Assembly: GCF_001667145.1 (NCBI RefSeq)
Contig: NZ_LZIF01000116.1
Span: 186,001-250,000, forward strand
Length of the DNA: 64,000 nucleotides
Direction of reading: 5' to 3'
DNA from: Mycobacterium sp. 852002-51971_SCH5477799-a
Lineage (GTDB): Bacteria > Actinomycetota > Actinomycetes > Mycobacteriales > Mycobacteriaceae
In this document: positions 1 through 8,332 of the stretch, piece after piece
Position numbering within the stretch: the stretch's first letter is position 1
Layout: every line of letters begins with the position of its first letter
Program-made: the position numbers and the translations under genes
Notes under the pieces: model-generated
Database searches by the model: none
The model's input: only the letters and a program-made list of their open reading frames with translations
What the model was told of the DNA's origin: nothing

Positions 1-648
1 GATGAGCCCGGTGCCAAAAACCAGAAACAACAGTCGCACCGACATCGGGCCATAGCGGGTGAGGGCACGCACGATCGCGCGCTGAATCCGCTTGGCTCGC
101 ATGGTGTTTCTCATCGACAGGCTAAGGATCAGCAGGGGCGGCGAGAGAGCGATCGTCCAATAGGCGATGACGACCAGTGGCCACAGCGACGGTCTGGGGT
201 GCAGCGCGGCGATCATCGCCAACCCGGTGAGGTAGGGCACGGCGGTCGGGGCTTGACCACTGCCCACCGCCAACCCCAGGAATCCCAGCAGCCACGGTCG
301 TTGCCGCATCGCCGCCAGCGCCCACCCTGGTGCCGATGATTGGGCGGTCAGCGGGAAGTAGGCCAAACCGATCAGCACGATGCCCAGCAGCAGTTCGCCC
401 CGGAAGCGAATCGCCGGTGTCAGGTGAAAGTCGAGCACCTCTGTGATGAAGCCGATGCCTAGCACGGTGCACACGCCGAACGTTGTCGTCACCGCGAACA
501 CGCCCGCGATGTAGCTCAGGGCACCGGGCATTGGTGACCGACGCCCCAGCCGGCTGTCGAAGATGACGGCCGAGACCACTCCCAGGTTGAGCACATTCAG
601 CGAGTCGAGCAGTGCCAGACCGGCAAGCGCCAGTGCAAGAGCCGCCAC
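1..648 (-). CDS. GAP/SAP-like polytopic membrane protein, 3' end cut by the window
   Basis: An open frame of about 216 codons runs leftwards from a GTG at 648-646 off the window edge. An in-frame TAG lies six codons upstream of that GTG, so the start cannot be much earlier. The protein is very hydrophobic, with five or six likely membrane segments. It begins with an ALALAGLALLDSLN-type N-terminus like that of mycobacterial GAP/Sap proteins, the LysE-like helpers of glycopeptidolipid or sulfolipid export. The family call is from recalled resemblance only; another LysE-type exporter is possible. Confidence 0.55.
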   Translation of the reverse strand, partial: MAALALALAGLALLDSLNVLNLGVVSAVIFDSRLGRRSPMPGALSYIAGVFAVTTTFGVCTVLGIGFITEVLDFHLTPAIRFRGELLLGIVLIGLAYFPLTAQSSAPGWALAAMRQRPWLLGFLGLAVGSGQAPTAVPYLTGLAMIAALHPRPSLWPLVVIAYWTIALSPPLLILSLSMRNTMRAKRIQRAIVRALTRYGPMSVRLLFLVFGTGLI

Positions 649-1070
649 GCGTCTATACCGGGCCTAGTGTGCGGATTCCCCGGCTGGCCACAGCGGGCTG
701 CACGCTGACCACGGGATCAAAGCGGCGATCATGCTGCGAACAATACGAGTTCGAGTGCGAGCTGGTCGGCTCGGGCTGCCAGTTTCCACGGTCGTCGTGC
801 TCTGACCTCCGTTGGCGCGGGGGCGACGGTGGTAGCGCAAGTCATGAGCGGCATTATCGAGTCGTCGGCGGCGCGCGGGCTTCGATGCCGCGGTTGACGC
901 AGTCAAGCGGTGACATCACATCAGGGAGGGGGCGCGGGCGCCAACGATGACCGAACTCGCCATGCGGGGTCTACGCGAATACCGCGAAGGCGACCAAATA
1001 GCCTGGCGTGCAAACAAATGAGCGTTGAATGAGCGAACGCAGCCCGTCGCGCCGACCTCAGGAGAACTGA
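649..1070. other. 422-bp intergenic region without a convincing gene
   Basis: Short arginine-rich open frames on both strands have no start context or protein-like composition. The only clear signal is AGGAGA at about 1060-1065, the ribosome binding site of the SDR gene that follows. The two flanking genes are divergent, so both promoters should lie here. Confidence 0.5.
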
Positions 1071-1832
1071 ATGGGATTGCTCGACCACAAGACCGCGGTC
1101 ATCACCGGCGCCAACTCGGGAATCGGGCTGGCCACCGCGCAGCGGTTTCTCGCCGAAGGCGCCGACCGGGTGTTCATCACGGGCCGGCGTCGGTCCGAAC
1201 TCGATGATGCGGCAAAGCAATTGGGGCCGCGCGCCACCGCCGTAGCCGGCGACGTCGGATCGCCGGGGGATCTCGATCGGCTGTACGCCGAGGTCGCGGC
1301 CACCGGCAAGGGCCTCGACATCGTGATGGCCAACGCCGGATCGACGAGGGTGGCGCGGCTGGGGGAGATCACCGATGACGACCTCGACGCGCTGCTGACC
1401 ACCAACGTCAAGGGAGTCGTCCACACCGTCCAGAAGGCGCTGCCACTGCTCAACGACGGTGCCTCCATCATCCTGACCGGCTCCACCACCGCCGATCGTG
1501 GCCGTGCCGGACTGAGTATCTATGCCGCTACGAAGGCGGCCGTCCGGTCACTGGCCCGCACCTGGGCCAACGAACTCGCCGACCGCAACATCCGGGTCAA
1601 CGTGATCGTGGCCGGTTCCACGGCCACCCCCGGCAGCGACGCACTGGCCGCGCAAACCGATCCCGAAGCGTCGATCGAAGAGTTCCGCGCCGGCCGCATC
1701 GCCACGATCCCGCTGGGCCGCTTCGCCGATCCGACCGAGATCGCCAATGCCACAGTGTTTTTGGCCAGCGATCTGTCCAGCTTCACCACCGGATCGACGC
1801 TGACCGCCGACGGCGGATTCAACCAAGTCTGA
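1071..1832 (+). CDS. Short-chain dehydrogenase/reductase (SDR)
   Basis: Classical SDR of 253 residues. The cofactor motif TGANSGIG is at residues 12-19, NAG at 88-90, the catalytic Ser near 138 and YAATK at 151-155. The C-terminus has the usual DGG before the end. It should be a cytosolic NAD(P)(H)-dependent oxidoreductase; substrate cannot be read from sequence. AGGAGA sits about 7 nt before the ATG. It converges with the heme-oxygenase-like gene, with about 30 bp between the stops. Confidence 0.88.
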   Translation: MGLLDHKTAVITGANSGIGLATAQRFLAEGADRVFITGRRRSELDDAAKQLGPRATAVAGDVGSPGDLDRLYAEVAATGKGLDIVMANAGSTRVARLGEITDDDLDALLTTNVKGVVHTVQKALPLLNDGASIILTGSTTADRGRAGLSIYAATKAAVRSLARTWANELADRNIRVNVIVAGSTATPGSDALAAQTDPEASIEEFRAGRIATIPLGRFADPTEIANATVFLASDLSSFTTGSTLTADGGFNQV

Positions 1833-1863
1833 CGCGTCGGCTGGGCTCTCGGATGGGCGTGCT

Positions 1864-2517
1864 TCAGCGCCGATCATCCACGATGTCGTCGGCCAATTCA
1901 TCAAAGAGGGCCTGGTTCAGTCCGAAGGCGAACTTCACCTCGCCGACGATGCGATCGATCTCGACGGCATCGGCGCTAAGGGCATCCAGGCGAGCCCGGT
2001 AGGCGTCCTTGTACGGTTTGGGCCGAACCGGGAATTCGTAGAACGCAAGGCCGGCGCCGCGCAGCTCGAACGTCCGGTCCAGGATTTTGCCGATACCCCG
2101 GCCACCGGAGAGGTCGCCGAGATAGCGCGTGTAGTGGTGTGCCACCAGCGCACCACCCCACGTGAGAGCGCCGAGCCGCGCGGCGTAGGCGGCCGCGGCG
2201 GGGGAGTCGGCTTCCCGTTCGGCACCCCGGGGCAGCCAGTGTCCGAGGTCGGCATCGATGGCGGTCAGGCGCTCCAAGGCGGGGTCGTACACGGCAGCCA
2301 CCATGGAATCGTCACGGCGGGCCCGCACGGCTCCCTCCAGGGCGGCGTACACCACGCGCAATCGCAGCAGGTAGTCGGAATAGCCCGCCGCGCCGATCCG
2401 GCCGGCGAGCAGCTCGGACATGAATGGACTCCGCTCGGCGGCGTCGTGTTCGGCCGCCGAGCCTTCCTTCATCGCGACCGACAGGCGGCGGCATGTTGGG
2501 ACGGCGATCGGGCGCAT
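1864..2517 (-). CDS. Biliverdin-producing heme oxygenase family protein
   Basis: A 217-residue protein with heme oxygenase features. A candidate proximal heme ligand, His24, lies in KEGSAAEHDAAE near the N-terminus. A glycine-rich distal helix of the HHYTRYLGDLSGG type lies near residue 135. The family opens heme to biliverdin, iron and CO and serves iron scavenging from heme. This is distinct from the IsdG-type MhuD of M. tuberculosis. The first ATG is kept because the conserved helix starts close to it. It stands alone; no heme uptake gene is adjacent. Confidence 0.8.
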   Translation of the reverse strand: MRPIAVPTCRRLSVAMKEGSAAEHDAAERSPFMSELLAGRIGAAGYSDYLLRLRVVYAALEGAVRARRDDSMVAAVYDPALERLTAIDADLGHWLPRGAEREADSPAAAAYAARLGALTWGGALVAHHYTRYLGDLSGGRGIGKILDRTFELRGAGLAFYEFPVRPKPYKDAYRARLDALSADAVEIDRIVGEVKFAFGLNQALFDELADDIVDDRR

Positions 2518-2809
2518 GACCTGCCCAGACTACATTGATGATCCCGGCGGAGGCGGTTACTGCAGCGGATGCATGCAGAGCTCAAAAAGCCGAGTGGTGC
2601 TGCCGGCCCATTACGAGCGCGCCGCGGGTGACTCGGCGGCGACCCGGATCTGGACGGCGATGGCATCGGGCCATACCGACGACGACATCACCACCATCAC
2701 GCTGCGCCGCCCCTGGCCTCTCGTTAAGCGACTCGTATATCGGCGCCGAATACGGTGGCGGCCATCTACAGTTCGAAAATAGCGAACTACGATCACCCAA
2801 GGACGCGAG
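2518..2809. other. Divergent intergenic region, no gene seen
   Basis: This stretch of 292 bp separates the divergent heme-oxygenase-like and NTF2-like genes. Open frames here are shadows without start signals. The AT-richer part near 2720-2790 is the probable promoter area of the rightward gene. Confidence 0.4.
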
Positions 2810-3253
2810 ATGGCGAAAAGTGTTGCGCCCAAGAACGACAACGAAAAGATCGTCGTCGACTTCATTCATGCCGCATACGGCCAGAGCATGGACATCGACG
2901 CCATGACCGCACTCATGGCCGACGACTTCGTCTGGCAACTCCACGTGCCGCTCTCATCGGTGGTTCGTGGACGCGACGCGGCGCGAGCCGAACTCGAGAA
3001 GCACAACAGCCTGTCGACAGGAATGATCGAGGGGAGTGAGATCCGCACGATCGTGTCCGATAGCGACACCGTCATCGTCGAGCGGGTCGACGTGAACGCC
3101 ATGAACGGCGTCGCGGTCACGTTCCATGTCACAGCGCTTTTCGAGGTCCGCAACGGTGCGATAACTCACTGGCGCGAGTATTGGGACACCACCCACGTCG
3201 CGCAACAACTCGGGATAGATCCGGCGCTTATGTTCGCACCATTAAACGATTGA
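2810..3253 (+). CDS. SnoaL/NTF2-like protein (limonene-epoxide-hydrolase-like fold)
   Basis: A 147-residue single-domain protein. It has an N-terminal helix pair (VVDFIHAAYGQ, MADDFVW), a beta-rich middle and the closing HWREYWDT motif typical of SnoaL-like ketosteroid-isomerase-fold proteins. Members may be isomerases, hydrolases or simple binding proteins, so no reaction is assigned. It is monocistronic: the next gene runs the other way. Confidence 0.75.
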   Translation: MAKSVAPKNDNEKIVVDFIHAAYGQSMDIDAMTALMADDFVWQLHVPLSSVVRGRDAARAELEKHNSLSTGMIEGSEIRTIVSDSDTVIVERVDVNAMNGVAVTFHVTALFEVRNGAITHWREYWDTTHVAQQLGIDPALMFAPLND

Positions 3254-3282
3254 CCTGTGGCGCAACGGCTTTAGGGGCCGCG

Positions 3283-3849
3283 CTATCCCGTTGCGTCGAG
3301 GATCTTGATGGCAAAGATTAGCGAGTCGCCCGGCTGAATTCCGGCGCTGGGCTGACCTTCGGGGTAGCCATCCGCGGGGACCATCGCGACGGCGACCGTG
3401 GATCCAACTTTCTGGCCTGCGATGGCCTTCTGGAAGCCCGGCACGACTCCGGTCAGCGGGAAGTCGACCGGTGCGCCGCGCTGGTAGCTGCTGTCGAAGA
3501 CGGACCCGTCGCGGCCGTTGACGCCCATGTAGCAGACGGAGACCCTCGCGGTGCTGGAGACGACCTGTCCGTCCCCGGCGTGCAGCGTGTGCACCTGGGT
3601 TTGGCTTACGCTGAACGGCGCGCTGACGTTCACCAGCGGAGCGGTCGCATCCGTGGACCCGGTGACCGCGACGCTGCCGGTGGTGCCGCTCAGCGTCCAG
3701 TCGGGCGTTCCGCCGTTCTGCGGTGCCGCGGTAGGGCAGGAGCCGGCCGCGGTGGCCGGGCCCGCTCCGGCGAGCGTCATGGCGGTTGCTGCGACGGCGG
3801 CCGCAAGCGCGGCGGAGGAAAAGATCCGGGAGGATTTCACGGCCGTCAC
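3283..3849 (-). CDS. Secreted FKBP-type peptidyl-prolyl cis-trans isomerase
   Basis: The start is set at a GTG giving 188 residues, because a signal peptide follows at once (basic VKSSR, hydrophobic alanine-rich core, ATAAG cleavage region). The C-terminal half is an FKBP domain with VCYMGVNGRDGSVFDSSY, the VVPGFQKAI helix and a DGYPEGQ loop. It is expected outside the membrane, assisting proline isomerisation of secreted proteins. A longer reading back to 3912 is open but would put 21 non-signal residues in front. It lies 55 bp downstream of the marR-like gene on the same strand. Confidence 0.82.
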   Translation of the reverse strand: MTAVKSSRIFSSAALAAAVAATAMTLAGAGPATAAGSCPTAAPQNGGTPDWTLSGTTGSVAVTGSTDATAPLVNVSAPFSVSQTQVHTLHAGDGQVVSSTARVSVCYMGVNGRDGSVFDSSYQRGAPVDFPLTGVVPGFQKAIAGQKVGSTVAVAMVPADGYPEGQPSAGIQPGDSLIFAIKILDATG

Positions 3850-3904
3850 GCTACAGCCATATCCTGCCTCAACAGTCGCGGGGCACCACAAATCCGTGCG
3901 GAGG

Positions 3905-4339
3905 TCATTCACCCGCCGGGCGAGGCGTGAGTTGTTGAAGAATGCGCAACAGCGACTTGCGGTCCGACGGCGTCAGCTGGGAAAGCCAATGCTCTTCGCC
4001 ACGCTGAATCGCCTGCTGCACCTGCCTTTTTATTGCGCGTCCGCGCTCTGACAACTCCAGCAGCCGGACTCGACGGTCCTCAGGGTCGGGACGCCGGTCG
4101 ATGTACCCAAGCTGTTGCAGATCGTCGAGGACGGCGATGATGCGCGTCTTATCGGCGCCGATAGCCGCGGCCAGGGCGGCTTGAGTGCGCACCGGTGAGT
4201 TGTCCAGCTCGGTCAGCACGGTGTAACCCCACATCGATAGTCCGTGGCGTTCAAGAATCGGCAGCTCGGCAGCCACGAGTTCGCGCAGCAACGGTCCGAG
4301 CATCGCCGCAAGGTCAGGTCGGGACTGCCTTTTGCTCAT
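3905..4339 (-). CDS. MarR-family transcriptional regulator
   Basis: A 144-residue winged-helix protein with the MarR recognition helix region (QAALAAAIGADKTRIIAVLDDLQQLGYI) and the wing RRPDPEDRRVRLLELS. MarR proteins bind palindromes as dimers and usually repress themselves and a neighbour until a ligand binds. The gene is divergent from the DinB-like gene with about 45 bp between starts. That gap holds an imperfect inverted repeat, the obvious candidate operator. It may be transcribed together with the FKBP gene. Confidence 0.85.
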   Translation of the reverse strand: MSKRQSRPDLAAMLGPLLRELVAAELPILERHGLSMWGYTVLTELDNSPVRTQAALAAAIGADKTRIIAVLDDLQQLGYIDRRPDPEDRRVRLLELSERGRAIKRQVQQAIQRGEEHWLSQLTPSDRKSLLRILQQLTPRPAGE

Positions 4340-4362
4340 GTTGCGATAGTAGAGTAATTGGG

Positions 4363-4384
4363 ATTATATGCGTATGCTTATGAT
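4363..4384. promoter_or_regulatory. Imperfect inverted repeat, candidate MarR operator
   Basis: ATTATATGC at 4363-4371 and GCTTATGAT at 4376-4384 are reverse complements at 7 of 9 positions, with a 4-bp spacer. The site is strikingly AT-rich for this genome and fills most of the gap between the two divergent starts. Binding would control both genes. Confidence 0.5.
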
Positions 4385-5023
4385 ATGACTATGTATATGA
4401 TAAATACTCTGCGGGCACACCATCGCGAGGCGGTGCTGGCCACTATCGACCTTGTCGAGCGGGTCAGCACCAGCGACCTCGAGCGCCCAACCCCATGCAG
4501 CGACTGGAATCTGCTTGAACTGCTGGCCCATATGACCGCGCAGCATCGAGGGTTCGCCGCGGCTGCTTACGGCGCCGGCGCCGATCCCGCGGTGTGGGAG
4601 GCGTCTGCGGTGATCGACGCGGTAGCGGCCGACCCCGCGGGCAGTTATGCGGCCGCAGCTTGCGAGTTGCTCTCGGTGATCGCCGAGGACGAGACGCTCG
4701 CCGTGCCCTTCGAATTACCCGACTTCGGCGAGGGCGCCGTGTTTCCCTTCGAGCAGGCGATCGGGTTTCACTTCATCGACTACGTCGTGCACGGCTGGGA
4801 TGTGGCCAGCGCGCTTGGCATCCCATTCAAGTTGCCCGACAACGTGATTGACGCGGCGCTGGTGCTCGGATTACAAGTTCCGGGCGGTGACTACCGCACC
4901 GGCGCTTCCGCCCCGTTTGGGCCGGCGCTCGACCAAGCGCCGGAAGGGAACGGCTTCGACCGCCTATTGCGTCATCTCGGTCGCTCGCCGGCATGGAGTG
5001 CACCCGACAAACAACCGGCGTGA
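4385..5023 (+). CDS. DinB-like / maleylpyruvate-isomerase-N-type protein (TIGR03086-like)
   Basis: A protein of about 212 residues with PTPCSDWNLLELLAHM near the N-terminus and HFIDYVVHGWDVASALG later. This is the pattern of mycobacterial four-helix metal-binding proteins related to the mycothiol-dependent maleylpyruvate isomerase N-domain. The histidines of the HM, H and HGWDVA segments would bind the metal. The ATG at 4385 is preferred over 4358 because the earlier start would overlap the candidate operator. Substrate unknown; such enzymes often act in thiol-dependent transfer or detoxification. Confidence 0.75.
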   Translation: MTMYMINTLRAHHREAVLATIDLVERVSTSDLERPTPCSDWNLLELLAHMTAQHRGFAAAAYGAGADPAVWEASAVIDAVAADPAGSYAAAACELLSVIAEDETLAVPFELPDFGEGAVFPFEQAIGFHFIDYVVHGWDVASALGIPFKLPDNVIDAALVLGLQVPGGDYRTGASAPFGPALDQAPEGNGFDRLLRHLGRSPAWSAPDKQPA

Positions 5024-5049
5024 CCTCTTGCCGCCGATGGCCCTGACTG

Positions 5050-5253
5050 TCAGGTGCAGATGCTGGGGGCGTCGCACACGTTGCTGGGGCAATAGATCGA
5101 ATGGGCGGCGTTGACCAGGCTTCCGACGGCGCGCAATTGCGCGAGGTACGCGTCGTCTTGTGGGGTCGCGGCCGCGCTGCCGGGGCTGCCCACGACTGCA
5201 GCGGCGACCACGACGGAGGCAGCGATTGTCGCCAGCCTTCGAGGTGAGGGCAT
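5050..5253 (-). CDS. Small secreted DUF732-like protein
   Basis: A 67-residue protein starting at an ATG preceded by AAGGGGA. A signal peptide covers residues 1-29 (PRRLATIAAS then an AAAVVG core, cleavage near AAA-TP). The mature part, DDAYLAQLRAVG, matches the start of mycobacterial DUF732 proteins. It then ends early with three cysteines (YCPSNVCDAPSIC), where family members normally continue. It may be a truncated DUF732 or a different cysteine-rich peptide. Function unknown. Confidence 0.6.
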   Translation of the reverse strand: MPSPRRLATIAASVVVAAAVVGSPGSAAATPQDDAYLAQLRAVGSLVNAAHSIYCPSNVCDAPSICT

Positions 5254-5366
5254 TTGATTCCCCTTCCTATCTCTTGCGGCGCAATGAGATCCGTCAAAAG
5301 TGGCCGCTGCAGAGCAAGACAGACAGCAGAATAGCCGATGTTCGCTAAAGCGGCTCGGGGAAATTC

Positions 5367-6578
5367 TCAACGTGCGCCGGCGGGCCAGCCAGTGTTTCCA
5401 GCCAATTCGCGTGCCACCGCATCGAATGCGCGCAACGTGTCGAGCATGTGCGGCTCATGAGAGTCCATGTGGGTGGACAACTTGGCGGCAACCAGCTCCG
5501 CGCTGCGATTGACGTAGATCATCTGACCGCACATGCCCTGGCACAGCACGACGTCGTTGCCGGGATAGGGGAACCACATCTGGTTGCGGTACATCCCGCC
5601 GGGCATTTCGTTGTCGTCGGGGCTGGCGGCGAACGCCTGACGCGAATCGGGGCCGCCATCGAGGGTGTCCGCGATCCACGCCGCCGGCACCACTTGTTGG
5701 CCGGTCAACGAGACACCGTCGCGCAGGTACAGGGAACCGAACCGGATCATGTCGCTGAGACACGCACTGATGCCGCCGTCGAAAAACCCGGTGCCGCAGG
5801 CATCCACACCGATCGTGGCGTCGCACTGGGCCCCGATGCGGCTCCACAGCAGTTGAGACATCAGTTCGGGCATTCGCCGCCCGGCGGCGACTTCGCAGAT
5901 CCAGCCCAGCACATCGGTTTCACACGAACGATATTCGAAGGGGCCACCGTGGGCGGATTTGCGCCCCAATGTCAACAGAAATTCTTGCAGCGTCGCGGGA
6001 GCGCCGGGGCTGCTCTTGGGCGCCCAGCCCATCGCCTGGTCGAGAAGATGAATCTGAGCGGTCGGGTCTTGATAATTCTCCGAAAAGCCGATGCCAGACC
6101 TCATGTCCAGCAGATGACGCACCGTCGCGCCCGCGTAGCCGCACTTTGCCAGTGCGGGAACGTAATTCGTCACCGGCGCATCAAGCGCGATCGTGCCGGC
6201 TCCGCGCAGCGCGCCGACGACGGTCGCCACCAGTGACTTACTCACCGAGAACAGGAGGTGTCGCGTCTGGGGCCCAAAACCGCCGAGGTACTCCTCGGCC
6301 ATCATCGCCCCGCGGTGGCAGACGGCCCACCCGTCAGTGCCGGTGGTGGCCATCACCGCCCCCACGGTGGTGGCCACTCCGCCGTTGCTGGTCACCCGGA
6401 TCGTCGACAGGGGAGCGGTGGCCGCCGGCAACGCCGCGACAACTCCGGTCCCGCGCGATATCAGGGCAGTCGGGACGAAGTCTTCGACGTGCTGGAAAGA
6501 CCACCTCGCATATGGAGCCGACAGCCAGTTGTCCAGCGAGATGCCGGCCGGGGCGCCACGCGTACGGTCCTCGGTCAC
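5367..6578 (-). CDS. Serine hydrolase of the beta-lactamase/esterase class C family
   Basis: A 403-residue protein with the nucleophile motif S111-V-S-K114 and a second motif Y216-R-S in place of the usual Y-x-N. The fold is that of class C beta-lactamase-related serine hydrolases (D-peptidases, esterases). No clear signal peptide, so probably cytosolic. It overlaps the ATP-grasp gene by four bases (ATGA), so the two are translationally coupled. A ligase plus a hydrolase suggests making and trimming or releasing one amide- or ester-linked product, but the substrate is unknown. Confidence 0.8.
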   Translation of the reverse strand: MTEDRTRGAPAGISLDNWLSAPYARWSFQHVEDFVPTALISRGTGVVAALPAATAPLSTIRVTSNGGVATTVGAVMATTGTDGWAVCHRGAMMAEEYLGGFGPQTRHLLFSVSKSLVATVVGALRGAGTIALDAPVTNYVPALAKCGYAGATVRHLLDMRSGIGFSENYQDPTAQIHLLDQAMGWAPKSSPGAPATLQEFLLTLGRKSAHGGPFEYRSCETDVLGWICEVAAGRRMPELMSQLLWSRIGAQCDATIGVDACGTGFFDGGISACLSDMIRFGSLYLRDGVSLTGQQVVPAAWIADTLDGGPDSRQAFAASPDDNEMPGGMYRNQMWFPYPGNDVVLCQGMCGQMIYVNRSAELVAAKLSTHMDSHEPHMLDTLRAFDAVARELAGNTGWPAGAR

Positions 6579-8134
6579 GCGCGCGCGACGAGCCGCGAGA
6601 CGATCGGCGCGGCCGGCGTCAGGGGCGTTGAGGTGAACTTCGCCTTCATGCCCTTGACCCAGCGCTGGCAGCGCTCGCTGAGCTTATAGTCGTCGGTCTG
6701 CAGGTGGGAGCGGGTGACGAGCACGCCGAGTTGGGCTCCCTCGGAACGTAAGTCGCCGGGTGCCGCGACACGCATGTAGAAGGCCTCGGAGCCGTCAAGC
6801 AGCGTGGCCCAGTCGTTGGCGGTCCGCGAGAAGGAGACTCGGCCGTCGTCGTCGATGCGCCACACCCCGGTGCGTGGCGTCGCGGTGAACAGCTCGACGT
6901 CTGGCGATGTCTCCGTGATGATCACTTGGCCCCAGACCTCGTCTTCGCCATAGCCGCGCTCCCAGCGCGAGTTGATCTCATCGATGTCGAGCTCGTACTC
7001 CACGTCCATGTACTCGAGCAGGTGAAAAAGGAACAGCGGCATGTCGGCGTAGGCCTCGGCGGTCAGGTTCGTCATCGGGCTCGCGCCGCTCAGGCGTGGG
7101 TTCACCTCGCCGAGGTAGAGCTCGTTGGCGTCGAGGTCATGCAGAAGGTCCACCTCGAAGTATCCGAGGTACCCTTCGCGGCGCATGACGTCGCCCAGCT
7201 TTCCCACCATTTCTCGCGCGGCGTGGGTTTGCGCGGGTGGCAGGACCTCGCGCCAGATGTCATTGCCGCACCAGCTGCCCCGGCTCGGTGTCAGCTCCGA
7301 ATAACCGACGAGACTGGTCATCGCGGGGCCGACGACGGTGCCGTGGCGCGTCACGGCGCCCTCGAGGCACACCTCGACATTGCGGATCCGCTTCATGACT
7401 TTGACTTCTTGCTGCGAGGCCAGGTCACCGGCATGCTCGTCCCAATCGCGCTGGCCGTGCACGAAGAACGTCCCGCTGCCGGCGTTGCCATAGGCGACCG
7501 AGATGACAAGGTCGTCTCCCAATCCGGCGCTTTCTGCGAGGGTCAGGAGTTCTTGGTAGGAGCCGGCCCGTCCGATCACGTGCGGCACGCTCGGTATACC
7601 CGCCTCGTTGGCCAGGCGCGTCATGACGATCTTGGAGCCCAGGCGTTGGCGCAGCTCGATGGGCGGGTGCATGACCTCGAGGCCTGCCGCCCGTGCGAGG
7701 GCCTGGATTTCCTCGTTCAGCATCACAAAGCAGCACTTGCCGCCGGGTCCTTTGCCCGCGATGAACTCGAGCGTCTCGGGATCCGACAGCAGGTGGCTGC
7801 ACACTTGGTCCATGGAGTCGAAATCTCGGCGGTCGCGTCGCCGGGGGACGAAAACGCGTGAATGGGTGCCTTCGAAAGAGTCAAAGTAGGTCAGGTAGAA
7901 GAAGTTTCGTATCCAGCGGTCGACCCCGAGCAGGTTGAACGGGGTCGGCGAGATGAAGTACAGCGGCACCTTGTTGGTGTGAAAAAACGCGCGGATGTCC
8001 GATAGGCCGTTCAGTACGCGGCGCGGCTCGGAGGCCATCATCGCCACCGGGGTGACGTCGAGGCACGACACCGGCGAGCGGCTCGCGGAGCGACCAGAGC
8101 CGGTGCGGTGAGCGCGGCGGCGATGAAAAGACAT
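6575..8134 (-). CDS. ATP-grasp ligase (biotin-carboxylase/D-Ala-ligase superfamily)
   Basis: A 519-residue protein with an ATP-grasp core: a pre-ATP domain with the LISPTPFNLLG region, a lysine-containing strand DDLVISVAYGNAG, and the metal-binding end YFEVDLLHD...LGEVNPRLSG. This is typical of enzymes that make an acyl phosphate and join it to an amine or other nucleophile. The first 31 residues are basic and low in complexity, so translation may really begin at the ATG pair near 8041. It is first in a two-gene operon with the serine hydrolase and lies 198 bp downstream of the P450, same strand. Confidence 0.78.
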   Translation of the reverse strand: MSFHRRRAHRTGSGRSASRSPVSCLDVTPVAMMASEPRRVLNGLSDIRAFFHTNKVPLYFISPTPFNLLGVDRWIRNFFYLTYFDSFEGTHSRVFVPRRRDRRDFDSMDQVCSHLLSDPETLEFIAGKGPGGKCCFVMLNEEIQALARAAGLEVMHPPIELRQRLGSKIVMTRLANEAGIPSVPHVIGRAGSYQELLTLAESAGLGDDLVISVAYGNAGSGTFFVHGQRDWDEHAGDLASQQEVKVMKRIRNVEVCLEGAVTRHGTVVGPAMTSLVGYSELTPSRGSWCGNDIWREVLPPAQTHAAREMVGKLGDVMRREGYLGYFEVDLLHDLDANELYLGEVNPRLSGASPMTNLTAEAYADMPLFLFHLLEYMDVEYELDIDEINSRWERGYGEDEVWGQVIITETSPDVELFTATPRTGVWRIDDDGRVSFSRTANDWATLLDGSEAFYMRVAAPGDLRSEGAQLGVLVTRSHLQTDDYKLSERCQRWVKGMKAKFTSTPLTPAAPIVSRLVARA

Positions 8135-8332
8135 ACCTCCATTCGATCAGTGTGCGCTCTGTCCGTGCCCCTGTCGAAGGTGAACACTCCGAAATGGCGC
8201 CAGTCAACCGGGCAGTACACCGTGCCCCAAGGGCGCGGGTCGCCGGTTATATCGTTGATCCACAACTGGTTTGACCTCTTGATGGGCAAACACCCGACCA
8301 CCGTGCGATGGTCTGGAAATCGTTGACACGCG

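Noticed and set aside
921..1904. Long reading frames on the minus strand across the SDR gene
   Set aside because: They are antisense shadows of a clear SDR gene, arginine/proline-rich and without ribosome sites.
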